From NCBI GenBank assembly GCA_030248135.1, contig JASANC010004490.1, forward strand, positions 1 through 64,000: a DNA stretch of 64,000 nt, written 5' to 3'. This stretch comes from Theristus sp. LFF4_11 (taxonomy: Eukaryota > Nematoda > Chromadorea > Monhysterida > Xyalidae). The notes beneath the pieces were generated by a model. That model searched no databases, had not been told where the DNA came from, and saw only the letters and a list, made by a program, of their open reading frames with translations. A program made the position numbers and the translations under genes. This document shows, one piece after another, positions 46,313 through 58,823 of the stretch (its first letter is position 1; each line of letters opens with the position of its first letter).

Positions 46313-48730
46313 AGAAATTTTGTGGAATTCACTGCATTAATCTTGACCACGTCTGACTATTGAAATCTGAAGTAGTGTTTTCATCAGAGGCATCTTTGAC
46401 CGCCCTTCTAGGTGACTAAAAGGTCGTAGTTCGTTGATGCTGACCAACCACTTCGTGCTGGCAAACATGGACGTTCAAATGAAGGACAGGAACGGAATGC
46501 TCATGTACAGCTGCTAGCTGCAACTACAACATGAGTTCTAACTTCTTCAGCGAGCTGCGATTTTCCGGCTACTGACGCTGTTTGAACTTGAAAACTAAAA
46601 TGCAGTGGGTAACACACAGTGTGACATGAATCCAAACACGTCACAAAAGTGACACAATTCAACAAATGAAGACAACAAAATGTTTGGCCTAAATAATGGC
46701 ACCGTGCTGCAGAATGTTGTTGTTTCTTTAATCATGTTCAGAGTTCAGATGTTAAAAATAAATTTGTAAAGCTCATGTATTCATTTGAAAACTTACTGCT
46801 ACTGATATACGTATTAATCCAGTTTGCAATTATTCACTAAAATTTGAAAAGTTGCAGCAAGCACAAAAAGCTTGAATCAAACCGAAAACGTTTGAGAAAC
46901 ACGCCGTTTCCCAGTGTTATTTTGCCAACAAACAACAGTTTTGATTTTCAACAAACCGTGTGAAACACATGAATGTTCAGTTGCATTAAACTAATGCCCA
47001 GCCCATATACCCATGCTCATGCCGCCCTCCACCCGCTTTAGGGCGATCGGCTGACTCATTTTAGAAATTTATCACGCATACAGGGTGTTTAGTAAAAAAA
47101 CTCAAAAAACTTACCACTCGTATTTTAGCATTATTTTTTTACTATTATTTTTTCACGCTGAAATTTTCTCCAATAACAGGGAAGTCCTTTTTTCCAATAA
47201 TAGAGAATGAGAAGTCACAATTTCAGTCTAAATGAAGCAATCTGGTAACCATAACGCGCGAGTGAATTGCGAACTTCCACTTCAATATATTTACTTGCAA
47301 TTTTTTAACGTTTTTGAAACACTCTGTACTTATGAAAAAGTGTATTTAGTATCAGTACATGCATTAAATTATCACGAAAATTTTTAACCCGAATTTTTTG
47401 GGGATTACGAAACAGACGGACTAAAACACGACACACCGATGTGGTGTTACGCTTCATTCGGCGCAACTAAATCGTGCTTTTCACACACGTTTGCGTTGTA
47501 TTTTCAATGAACATCCTGCATATTTGCAAAATTTCACAATGGAAAACGTGAACATATTTTTGCCAGTCTGCTTGTTTACTGACACTGTGCTAAACTGAAA
47601 TACAATGAACTTATTCAATTAGCAGCACCAGTACACATTGTTGAAATACATTTCAATATCTTACTTGAACGTATTTTCCGCGTGTTTTTGAGTTGTGACC
47701 GTTTGTTTGCACCTTGTGGATTACAGATTTTGGTTTGTTTATGGATTTGCATTGGTTACAGATTATCACAACCATCTGAAAAATTGCAAAATACGGACAA
47801 ACTACACTGCTAATTTAATATAATTTTGTTAGTAATTTCGTGAGCTACCATTAATATTTTTCGCCGTTTTTGTGCTTCGAAATCTTGTGTGATATTAGCT
47901 AAGCAAATGAGTATAGCATTTCGTCAGTGAGAATCGTGTCAAACGTTTCAGAAACGAGAAGTTGTGAGCTGTGCTTGTGAAATGAACGTTTGTGTGCGTG
48001 TGGGTTGCGTGCATGTCAGTCAGAACATTCACCCATTCGCGTTTTCTCAGAGGCACAACCAAGCGGAATGTATCGCTTGCACATTCGGGTGTCAGCTGAA
48101 CTGTGCAAAGCTTGAAGTGAATTCAATACCAACACAATGCCAACACAACTAACCAAACTGAGGCATCCAAGAGTTTGAGTGGGTGACCTTGGTCAAACTT
48201 GAAGCAACATTGCAACAGACGCCAATAACTTTCCGAAGTGGCCAATCATTTGGAAAAGACAAAGCGCACGTGCGTTACGTAATTGAATTGTGCTTCTCTG
48301 AGTTCGGCATTGTGCACAGTCTCTCAAGCAGATTAGACGAATAAAATGCGTGCCAACGGTTCTTATTTTCAAGCAGCTTTGCCTGCAACATGTTTTCTGA
48401 GCATCTGAGCATAAAACATGATTCTCAGTAACTACGACTAGTCAAATTACATTCACTTCGCCAATTTTCAGCTCACATTGTACGTAAATTGTAGAGCCGC
48501 TATAAATAGAAACCTGCATTTGTTCAAACTTGGCCAGTTCCGTGATCAAAATTTATTTTGCAGTTGAAAGCAAACAATGATGCGCATGTACAATGAGTGC
48601 ACACGTGTTTGAAGCACATCATGCCCATCACATGCGCGACAAGTACAACCGTACAACGCTGCTAACGACGGTCACAGCCCCTTTTGGGTCGCAAGTTTCT
48701 TTTGTATTCTCAAAACCATGCGTTATGTAT
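46313..48730. other. AT-rich intergenic DNA with one MITE, no gene seen
   Basis: Apart from the element at 47081-47326 there are only short chance ORFs. Confidence 0.4.
47081..47326. mobile_element. MITE with TA target site
   Basis: CAGGGTGTTTAGTAAA at the left faces GTTTTTGAAACACTCTG at the right, flanked by TA on both sides. At 246 bp it is a Tc1/mariner-type non-autonomous element. Its ends resemble those at 50034-50277. Confidence 0.7.
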
Positions 48731-48924
48731 GTTGTTGTTGTTGTTGTTGGGATTTTTAGGCGATGTTTTTAGCCAGGGCTAACCCAGAGAAGCGTACAGA
48801 ACGCCATTGAGTAGGGCGCCCATCGAGTTTTCTCTGTCATTAAGTGCCTATACACCCCTCGGCGGGGCTCGATCCCCCGAGTGCACAGACTGTAGTCTAA
48901 CGCACTACCACCAGGCCACGAGGG
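48731..48924 (-). mobile_element. tRNA-derived SINE (family B), second copy
   Basis: Reverse-complement copy of the element at 19.5 kb: tRNA-like head at 48924 downward (CCTCGTGGCCTGG..., B-box-like GATCGAGCC), shared body, and a (CAA)n tail that appears here as GTT repeats from 48731. Confidence 0.75.
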
Positions 48925-48929
48925 TGACA

Positions 48930-51900
48930 ACTAATGTATGTATGCGCAACTATCAAAATCTGCTTCTGATTCTCAAAGCGATTTGCATTCACATGCAAAA
49001 CATATAAACTAGAATCTTTCAAATCGGTTTGACCGAGAAAAAACGGCAGCCACTTCAACGTGTCAGATTTGCCTGCAGCGCAATCTGTCACTGTGCCATG
49101 TCGGTACAAGATCTATATATAGGGCACGGGCATACCGAAAAATTGGCGCTCATTTTTTTTGTTCATGGTGCCGTGTATGTGTTTTGCCATTGCATCGGAG
49201 ATTTTCCTTGGCTTTGTGTCGGACTCGACATGGCTGGTGCCTGCAAGCGCCTAGTGCAAAGCAGCAGGCAGCGCCCATTCGCAAGCACATCAATCGTTGC
49301 TTTTGCCAATGGAGACTGTCGCAGACCAACTTGCCCTTTTTTCTTTGCACTTTTGCTTTACCGCCAAAGGCCTGTCTGTACAATGTAAGACAGCTTTCAG
49401 TCGATATGGACTGCGTGTGACTTTTATACAGAATAGGGCATAGTTGACAGAAAGTGACATTTTAATGGGCACCCACGCACTCATGCATCTATGTAGAAAA
49501 TGCATTTTTTACTTCGCATGTATTCGATTTATCACGCAGCAATGTGGATTTCTGGAAAGTGAATATGGTAAACATGCACACATATAACTTGTGTCGCTAC
49601 CTGTTAAAGTTGCTATAAATTGTCTCTGCGCTAAAGTGTTTCCTTCCGGTACATATCTATGTACATGTACAGTACACAACGCATAGAAGTGCATACGTGC
49701 ATGTAAGTCATTGAACTACAAAACAGTAACACACAAAAAGTACGATATTGCGCTACCCAAAAGCGTGTGACAAGTTTGGCCACGGTATGCATTGATTTTA
49801 GTTTAACGGCACTGTCCTAATGACCCGTATCCACGGTTCCAGGATGAAAGTTTTTATAAAATACAATTTCTAACTATTGTTTTAATAAATCGGCTAAAAA
49901 TACCATTTTCAATGGCAAAAACGGCGATGCAGTCAACATGAAATTAGGTTGACTGCACAGCTGTTCAGGTTTCAACAATTTATCACATGGAGTTCCACAT
50001 CTTTATGTGTTTCTGCGCCTGCATCAAATTCTACAGGGTGATAAAAACGCCATTTTTTAAAACGCTTCGATCTCGCGACTGCATTAATATCTGAAGCTGA
50101 AATTTACAGCACCTATAGTCATTAAGCCGCCATTTGTTGTGTGAAAATGTCAGTCAAAAATATTAACACTGTTAGGCACAACGGTATTTTTATCCAAAAT
50201 TTTACATTGTTAGTTTTTTCCATTTTCAAGCATCGAGATACATGTCATCTCTAAAAAGTGACGTTTTTATCACCCTGTACATCTGCATTTTTTCTTTTGG
50301 TTTGTGCTCCAGTTTTGAGACTGCGCCGCGCCTTATAGAAGATAATCTGTTTCAGTTGTAACTGAATACGAGTCAGTCCATCAATTATGTTCCAAAAGAA
50401 ATTCAATTTTCCATTTCGTCCAAGCAGATTGACCGAGACGAAAAGCATAATCAATCAAGGACGCTAACAAATGTTGTCACTTGCTTCTTGTATGTACATG
50501 CGAATCTGTTAACGAATGATTATTATGTAACGTACATACGTATATGTACGCACACACATACAATGTACATGTATACAGTTAACGGAGATACATAAATTCG
50601 CAGTTGTATGTCTTGTTGTTGTAAGCGTGACTGTTATATTCCATGTATCTGTTAGCCACTAGAACTGTCAGATAACACGGCCACCGTGGCGATGTCATGT
50701 GTTCCGCAAAAGAAGCCTCCGTGCAAGCATGCACACATGCAAAACTGTGCACATGCGCGCACACGCACGATCAATATAATTTCTCAACACCGTGCGTTCC
50801 TGAGGCCAGAGAGCACTGAAACCTGCCAGCCCTTTAAAAATTTCAATAATCTTGATCTATAAAAATAACAAGATGTTTTTAAGTTCAAGAATAAACTTTT
50901 TTAGAACTCATTTAACTCTTCGCAGCGCAGAAAAACAAATCTTGATGTGTTCTTCCGGCGTTTCCAATTCATCCACATTTAGAAAAGTTGTCCATCCATC
51001 TCGCAGAGCTGAGGCAGCATAATTATCTGTAGTACACAAAAAATTGCCACGTTAAATCAGAAACCACCGGTTACAGGAACCAAAGGTATCTTCTAGAGTA
51101 TAATTTATATGCGCGGAAGCAGTGGTGCTGGCGTTGTGAATGCAAGCAAGCATGTTACAGCCATGCTGGACACGCTTGCGTAATTGCACACACTACACAC
51201 ACACTCACGTACAAATGTGCGCCAAGGCTTGCACGCACGAGCAGGCATGACTGCGAACGATGCAACGTTGCCGCAAGTTGCAGTGCTTCTGCGTGTTCGC
51301 ACACGCACACGCATGTTGTACGCGTGCAGCTGTACACACGGACATGGCAGCTGTCTCGTGTGTCACTCACAGTTTACGCTGTTTGCTGAGTTTATGTCTT
51401 TTACGTTCTGCTTGTGCTGCCTCTTGCGTAAACTGCACGGCGCGGCACTGAATTCTAAATTTCGCGACTCAGACACACATATTTTGCTTTCCACTCTCGC
51501 CCGCAGCATACGACTATTTCTTCAAATGCGTACGTATCTTTTTGTCAAATATTTTTGCGAATTTCTCCGTGAAAAGCATCTGCGTCGGTTTCGGCGCGAC
51601 TCACTTCGTCTCAAAGTTTACATGTAAGCTGCAGCGCAAGCACAATAAATTCCACACACACTCAAGACCACTTTGATGAACCCCACGGAAGCGTGCAGCA
51701 CTAAAAACAGCGCCAAAATATAATGCCTGGTTGGATCAGTATATAATCTAGAACAAGGTTTGCTTATAAGCGCGTTTCTGTTTATTGAGAACAAGTATAT
51801 TTCAAAAAACTGCATCCTATTTTGTAATGAAATGGTGTATATAATAAAAGAGTACCTGATGTGGTTGTTTTTGTGCGCAATGAAAGTGCTGTTTGATGGG

Positions 51901-52300
51901 GCGCCTTTTTGTTCCATTGCGTCCTGCGGTGGTCTCGTCGGTACGGTACTTTGCTGTTAAAATAAACTGAGTCTCGCTTGAAATTGTTTTGTCTATCGTC
52001 TGTCTGCATCTCAGCTATACATTTTGTTATGTGCATGCATTTCGTATTTATTTTGTATCGTACAACATAAATAGGCTGCATCGGTAAAACTATTTGCACT
52101 CGTTGTCTCCTCTCTGTTCCTGAACTGAAGCTAACAACAGACACCGTTTCGTTCAGCCGATCTCGCGTGACAATTGCATTATTTTGCGTGCACTTTCATC
52201 AGCAGCAGTAGCACGCTGTGTGTTCTCTGTTTTTGTTTGTGTCTGAAAACGATGCGGTTACGAACTTCTGTCCGATATGTATGATGAGAGAGAACAGTTT
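48930..52300. other. Intergenic DNA, no supported gene
   Basis: Contains the MITE at 50034-50277, a GTAC/CA-rich simple-sequence patch near 50530-50580 and CACACA runs near 51180-51310. ORFs are short and lack family signatures or splice partners. Confidence 0.4.
50034..50277. mobile_element. MITE with perfect ends and TA target site
   Basis: CAGGGTGATAAAAACGCCAT at the left and its inverse (CGTTTTTATCACCCTG) at the right, flanked by TA. 244 bp, non-coding, Tc1/mariner type. Confidence 0.75.
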
Positions 52301-52370
52301 AAATTGAATAATTAAATTGTTTATAGTGGTTTACAGCAGTTCATTTTGCAGATACATTTGTTTCGTGATA

Positions 52371-54777
52371 ATGCTGTCAGCGTCGGAGTACGTGCCGGAT
52401 GCGCCGGAGCCGCCGAGTGCGGCAGCAGTGGCCGCCATGCACTCGCGCTCGCCTTCGCCGTGTCACAACGCTCGTTCGTACGCCAATCAGGAGCAGGTGC
52501 CCCTGACCGTGCTCACCGGACAGACGCATCGCAACAGGCACCATCGTGGCATCCGCTCACCCAATCACCACCAAGTCGGCGGCACTTTGCTTTTGTGACC
52601 ACTTCCATTTTGTAATCACGCCGATGCGATGCAGAAAACGTTTGCAACGCAGTTGAAATCGCATAGTTTTCTGGTTTTGACTGCCGAAATTGCCTGAAAA
52701 GAAAACATAAAAACCATTTCTTAGACGGCACCGTTGGGTGTGCCGGTGCAGCCCCCGATGGCGCCAACGACCAGCTCTGGCACGAACACATCCAGCAATG
52801 GCGTCACGCAAATCGCACCGTGGCGACGACAGAACACAAATTCGTCCACCACGGACGACGAGACTGTCATGAAACTACCGCAGGTGACGCGCTACTACGT
52901 CCGTCCTACGTACAGTAGCTCTCCACCATTTTTTTAAAATCTTGTTTAAAATTTTTTTAAATTTGGAGCACGCTCACCATCGAATTCCGAACTTCAGTAG
53001 GTTTACAGTAGGAGGGACGGTAGGGACGCCTCAAGTCGGCCAATCCAGTTGGTTGGGGCAACAGTGATCACAGCGAGATTTCGGTTTCGGTGACCGAAGT
53101 GTGAAACGAACCGAAAATCAGTGTTGAAAACAAGCGAGTGTGGTTGATGCGTGCACGTTCTCTGCGCCCGTTTCAGTACACGGACCAGTTGCACATCGAG
53201 AAGAGTCCGGTGACGTTAAGCGGTGGCAAACTGTCTGCGAACGGCGTGCACGAGCTGAATCCGGCCGTATTCCCGACGCAGGACGAAATCGACGACGACG
53301 AAACGGACGAGGAGATCGTGCAGACGTTCTCGAGGGCCGTCAAGTCCGTGCACGTCGTCATCCCGTCAAAGTCACAAGTGCTGCTGTACTTCGCGAACGC
53401 GCACGGATTCCGTCTGCGACGCATTGGAACTGATTTGCAGGTACAGCGGGAAAACATGCACAAGCTGATTGGTGCATGCATAGACCTGCTCACGTCCGTT
53501 CATACATTGTATATCTCTTTTTTGGAACGGGATTAATGATTTGAAAATTTTTATTAATGATGGCGGATTGCTGTATTTTTTAACAATCATTCTCAATTGA
53601 AAAAATCTTCCAAATTCCAAAATGTACACTGATTACTGATGGTTACGATTGCTGCAAGTGCACTCTCACAAAGCATGCCTGTTTCTGCTTTTCAGGTGAC
53701 CGATGCAGCCGACTACCCGCTGTTTGACGTTTGGTTGGAGATGGACTGCTGCAGATGCACCTGGGTCATCGAAGCGTACGGCAAGGTGACTGACATGCTT
53801 ACGCGGTTGATGCAGTGCTCCGCTGCATCATGTACATGTAGTTTAAAGTCACTGAAAAATAACCGTCTGGACGATTGCGTTTGACACGGTTTGCTGAAGT
53901 GTCAACTACTGTAGAAACAGACCAAGAATGACAATGGCATAGGAGCATTTTGAGCGTGTTTTTTAACATAATTCAGACAATAAATTTTTAGAACGAGCAC
54001 AGTGTGTGTCCTTGCCATGCAGGTTGTGATGATGATGCACGAGAAGCCGTCGAATATTTGCTGTGGACCACGGCGACCACCCATCACGATCTCAGACTGG
54101 AACGGCGACCTTTTTGGATATCTTGTTCCTGGTAAACTTTGTCACGTTTGAAAAAACGATTCAGCATTGCGTTAAGCAAACAAACCCTGGGCATTTATGT
54201 ATAACCAGTGATTTTTCGCACATCACAATCAGGCAACATTTTGTAGAGCAGAATGGTACATGTGTAGCTGCATAAAATGGTGAGTAATAATGTTTGTATT
54301 TGTATTTCTGTGCGTCCTGTTCGTGCAGGCGACCCGTTTCTTCTGCAAAACCCGGACCGCCAAACGATTGCGAAACTGGTGCCTCACTCGTCGTCCGATA
54401 GCGAGCACTCGATGGCCGAGTTCCGCGACGCAGAGGCCGCTGATCACGTGATGATGGCCAACCACTGTGCGCTGCCGGACGATGCAACAGCGGAGGGCAC
54501 GTGCACGCAGCACGCACACCAGAGCAGTGCACGTGGCATGTGCTGGCTGTGCGTCATGGAGGGCACCGGCAGACACATTGTGCGCCTCGAAGGCTTCGAC
54601 CACATTCAGTACAACAAGGACGTGTCGTTCCAGATGAAGCTGCTGGCCCTGGCTGGTGTGATTCGACTGAGTGCCCCGTGGAACATGCCCCGCAGAGGCG
54701 ACGCCCGTGCTGCCGTTGGCGGCCTCTGGTCCATGGTGTCATCGATGTTGAACTTCTGCGCGTACTGCTTGTATTGA
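52371..54777 (+). CDS. Phospholipid-scramblase-like protein, 6 exons, 424 aa
   Basis: Exons: 52371-52574, 52725-52883, 53177-53440, 53696-53785, 54023-54131, 54329-54777, joined in frame with good GT/AG sites. The N-terminal ~120 residues are Ser/Pro/Asn/Thr-rich, then an acidic patch (DEIDDDETDEE). The rest resembles the scramblase beta-barrel: KSQVLLYFANAHGFRL, a Cys cluster EMDCCRCTW, MMMHEKPSNICCGPRRPPI (the RP...C.sC strand), GDLFGYLVPGDPFLLQNPDR (PpG..iG strand) and a final hydrophobic KLLALAGVIRL. Against this, the C-terminal membrane helix is short and there is a His/Asp-rich insertion around residues 310-360. Scramblases move phospholipids across the plasma membrane; whether this one does is unknown. 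It could instead be a diverged tubby-fold protein. AATAAA motifs at 55204 and near 55236 could end the transcript. Confidence 0.55.
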
Positions 54778-55415
54778 GCTTGTAGTTGCAGAGTGTAATC
54801 ACTTTCCGTTGCGGTGTATTTTTTCGCTTTCTGTGCTTGTTTTCAGAATCTCCACTGTCTATAACACTGTGCCAATGCTATGGTTCTATGAATGATTTTC
54901 CATTTTTATCTATGATCTCGTTTGAAATGCATTGATCTCATGACAGAGAACACAATGTGACTCATTTGAGCATTTGTTCTATTTTTGAGTTGTCGATATA
55001 ATAATATCAAGATTTCTCACTGTCTGTATCATTTCCACAAAACGTTTGAATGCAACGTTCAAATGCACTGAACCACTTCATGTTTTTGGATGACTGAAAT
55101 GCAAAATTTCTATGCTGACCATTTCATTTATATACACATGTTGTTTTAAAATTTGACTCACCTTGGTTGATTATACTGCTATTTATGGTTGATAAAACTC
55201 ATTAATAAACTGACAAACTTGTATTATTATGATTCAAATAAAGTCAAAGATTTGAAATTGCACAGAGTTGGTCACTCGTTCACTGTAATTCAATTTGCAC
55301 AGAATAAACACCACGAATAGAATCTATACAAAACGTAACAATTGAATTGATGTGTAACAAAGCACCAAGCATATAGTGCATCAACAAATCGATGATAGTC
55401 TTTCACCCAAAAAGA
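54778..55415. other. Convergent 3' flanks of the scramblase-like and CLIC genes
   Basis: AT-rich, no ORF. It should hold both 3' UTRs, since the two genes converge here. Confidence 0.4.
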
Positions 55416-55416
55416 G

Positions 55417-56492
55417 TCAATCAATTGTGAACGAAAACATCGGTTCCTCTCGCGCGAGTTCAGCCTTTTTAGCGGCAGTAATTTCAGGGGTGTCCTTGCG
55501 GTCAGCCCAGTAGAGCACAATCTCTTGATCGGACGGGACACTCTTCTTGAACGGCTCACTCTGGTACATTCGCTTCATGTACACGCGCAGCGCGGTCATG
55601 TCATCGGCGAACAAGTGCGGCACCGACTTCAGCGGCGAGCGACAGCAGATGTTGATGTGATGCAGCACGGGCATGATGCGGCAGTCGAGCTGCGTGATCG
55701 TGTTGCCCGTGAGGTACAGACTGCCTGCCTCGCGCAGATGCTCGTCGATCTTGCGCAGCTCTTGCACCAGCGCCTTCGGGTCCTTGTTGACGTCCTTGAT
55801 GAACCAGCAGAACTTTGAGAACAGATCTGTGGTGGCGTCGTCCGCGTCCGGATCGAAGTACTGCATGGCCGGCTGTGGGAATCGTGAGTCGAGCAGCTCG
55901 AGGCTGTCTTCGGTTGTCTCGTACACTTCACCTTCGAACACAAGTGCTGGCACCGTACGGAGACCAAGGTCGCGGAAGTCTGCGTGTGGCTTGCCCGGGT
56001 TCACCTGAACATCGCAAATGCAATTTCATTCGTGTGCTCTGTGACGTGAACAACACTATGAGACTATGTGGAGATAGCTTAGATAAGTGGCCACTGAAGG
56101 GCTCTTAAGAAGTGGCCACTAAACTAGCAATCAAAGTGGCGCTACTAAGCTAGCAAACAAAGTGGTTGCTAAACAACTAAACTTTACATTACTACTACAC
56201 GCAACGCCATTTTAGTGGCCTTTTTGGCAGCAAATTCGGTAGCTTCGTTCGGACAGTCTCATGTGCTGCTCACCGTTTTCACATTGAATTGGCACATTTT
56301 CGTCGGCGAATCGAGCGACTTCCTCAGTAGCACCATGAAGATGTACTGGCACATCGGGTCGCCTCCGTTTCTGAGTCCGTCGCTGCCGGCACGCACCCAG
56401 AGATCGACCACGGTTGGCTTGCCCTTCTTGCCGGCATCAGCGATCGCCTGTCTCAGGCGTTCTTTATCGCCCGTCACCGAGCACGCGTTCAT
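55417..56492 (-). CDS. CLIC/EXC-4-type chloride intracellular channel protein, 2 exons, 268 aa
   Basis: CLIC proteins have a GST fold and can move from cytosol to membrane; EXC-4 is the nematode member needed for excretory-canal lumen shape. Exon 1 (56492-56274) encodes VVDLWVRAGSDGLRNGGDPM and FNVKTV, the thioredoxin-like half with the putative membrane-inserting segment. Exon 2 (56004-55417) joins in phase 0 and holds PGKPHADFRDLGLRTVPALV and the all-helical half: SLYLTGNTITQLDCRIMPVL, HHINI and SVPSDQEIVLYW, good family landmarks. The redox-active CPFS cysteine of vertebrate CLICs is replaced by a DPMCQ arrangement, as in invertebrate EXC-4-type proteins. A 3' splice site (ATCGTTTCAG) just upstream of the ATG means 5' non-coding or alternative N-terminal exons lie beyond 56524. 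Confidence 0.8.
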
Positions 56493-56524
56493 TGTTGGAG
56501 GAACGTTGTGCGCGCCTGATTGCG

Positions 56525-58600
56525 CTGAAACGATTGGAAAAAAGCCGATTGCAGTCACATGAAACACCGGAAACAAGAACCGGCAAAAAGTCACAAATAT
56601 GAACACAGCACGCAGCGCGCATGGATTTATTAAAAAAACGCTGAACCGCACACTGGCCGCTTTCGTGGAGGACGCAGTCCGCGTGTGTACCCGTGTGACT
56701 GCGTGACTTTGACGCAAGTGAGCGCATTGGCCGCAGCAAAAATCGAACGTTCCCGGCCGGAGACCAAACGCGCACGACAAATAATATGTGAAAACGTACG
56801 CGGCTGCGCTGCGCACAAGAGTTTGCTGCTAACACCCTGCGGGCGTGCTGTGTGCGCTGCGGCAACGTTAGCGCCAGCGCAAACTGTACCCCTCAAAAAG
56901 CAATGTACGCACGTGTCTCTATCAGTTAGCAGCGCCAGAAGCAATATATTCAAGTACACACGAGGGTGATATGCGAGCGGAAGAAACGATCTGCGTCAGA
57001 TGCCTTTGCTGTGTGTTGTGCAGCACTTGCATCAAGCGCATTCTAATTCACTGTGCTCTGGGTACCGCCAGTATCGAACTAAATTTTTAAGCAAGACAGA
57101 TATGCAGTTTTATAGTTGTGTAGCTTATTGGCTAGCGTACAGCTGATATGCATTTCGAAAATGCACTGCAGAAGCAGAATGGCTGGCCGGCGGGAAAGTG
57201 CAACGCAGCTGTCTTCTGTGCACACAGTTGGATGTGCTACATACAACAAATGTTGGTGTGGTCGGTTCAATTTTGAACGGCAATAAAATGGAACACACTC
57301 TGTTGTTGTTTGATAACAAGGGACAAAGTTGTTACAGTGTTTCTTCAAACCTTTCACTTTTTTCTTAGAATAGAGAACTCGCGAATAAAGAAATAACGGA
57401 ATCGGAGTTGAAAGAAAACATATTCAGCCACAAAATTAGGTGTTTCATTTTAGGCAAACCCGGTTACATTCATTTTTCTTACGTTGATTCAGTTTCGCAT
57501 GCTCTATATACGTTTCGCAAAAAAATGACAGGTTTAACATACTGTACTTTTTTGCCGAAGTAAGAATAACCAGAGATGACGTGTGCACAATACATGCACA
57601 ACGCAAAACTATACAATTTTCAGAAAGTCAAAAATATCAGAAAAAGTCAAAAGAAACACTCATAAAATGCGTCGCTGACCGTCTAGATCGGTGCAACATC
57701 GCAGATCTGCATGGTGACACACCAGCAGCAACAGTTTTGTGGTGGTCGTCTTGTTGCGTTGTTTGTTTGGCTGCTTGATGCTATGCTTTCTTGTTGACTG
57801 TGCACACTGGGCGCGTGTCAACAGGCACGTTTGTGTTTGCACGCTTGCCCGGGCACGTTCCGAAGACGGCGCCAACGCGCGCAGCCAAACTGCCAGCGCA
57901 CGTCCATCGGCACCTGCACTCGGCTCGCCGCGTTCTGCTTTGCTCGATCGCTGTGTGTTTGCACTATTTTCTTCAGCCAGAACGCTTTCGTCGTCGCGTT
58001 TTCGGTTTTTTGACGTCCGTTGCTGCAGCAGCCACCAGTGAAGACCGAACATTTTTTTCTGTATCACTGTTCAACGCTTAAAAAATCTGCTTTCATTCAC
58101 AGAAACCGAAGGCCGCTGTTGTTATCAAATAAAAACCAGAAGCGCAATGGAGTGGTATCAAATGTCATAAGGTGTGGTCTGCTGTGCGTTTCTTCGGGTC
58201 TTGAGGACTATAGGTTCCCAGCTGAAGTTGTGTCAACTGCAAAACTACAACAGCCACTGGTGTCGACCTTTATTGCATCATGCATGTTGCAAAGGCCAGT
58301 AGTCATCGAGCGTGTTGCGTGTTGTATAAAAGCACCCATATGGTTTACGTCCAACAAAAGCAAGCATCACAAGAGATCTCTACCTACGTGTTCCACTGAT
58401 GGTGACTGTTTACAATCGACGCAACATGAAGATTGTATTCAACACGGGATGGATGGGCACGCCCTCAGCATTTGTTTATACGTTTTACAACGAGCCACGG
58501 ACAACGATCACCACCAATGATTATGAGTATCATCAGTCATCTGTCGTCGCCAGACACACACACGGCCGTAAATTCACTGAACGCAAATAACCGCGAAACC
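56525..58600. other. Upstream region of the CLIC gene, no supported gene
   Basis: Short overlapping ORFs only. A GC-richer patch at 57790-58020 is open in several frames, and one frame (ending HSARRVLLCSIAVCLHYF) faintly recalls a small mitochondrial membrane subunit, but no splice partner or start supports it. Confidence 0.35.
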
Positions 58601-58625
58601 AATGGCAATGCGACTGGTGCTCGTG

Positions 58626-58823
58626 TCAAATCTGCCTTGCATGAAACGGATGCGCGTAATCGAGATAGATCACGTAGCCGACGGCGGCGTAACCGAGCAC
58701 TCCAGCGACGGCGAACAACGTCAGAAAGGTGACGGTCAGCGCTCGCTCGAAGCAGCCGCGCGCCACGAACTGCGGCTCGTCAACCTCCACCAGCGTGCAA
58801 CGGCGTTCATGCAGAATGTGCAC
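58626..58823 (-). CDS. Possible C-terminal exon of a small membrane protein
   Basis: After a good 3' splice site (TTGCACAG) the minus strand is open for 65 codons and ends at TGA. It contains one clear hydrophobic span (TVTFLTLFAVAGVLGYAAV plus GYVIYL) and a short tail. I could not find an upstream exon in the right phase: the GTGAGC donor at 59035 is preceded by stop-bearing frames in the phase needed. Not recognised. Confidence 0.22.
   Translation of the reverse strand: MHILHERRCTLVEVDEPQFVARGCFERALTVTFLTLFAVAGVLGYAAVGYVIYLDYAHPFHARQI

Noticed and set aside
57791..58081. Possible COX6C-like small mitochondrial protein
   Set aside because: Only a loose match around HSARRVLLCSIAVCLHYF; the conserved downstream tyrosine-rich segment is missing and no start or partner exon was found.
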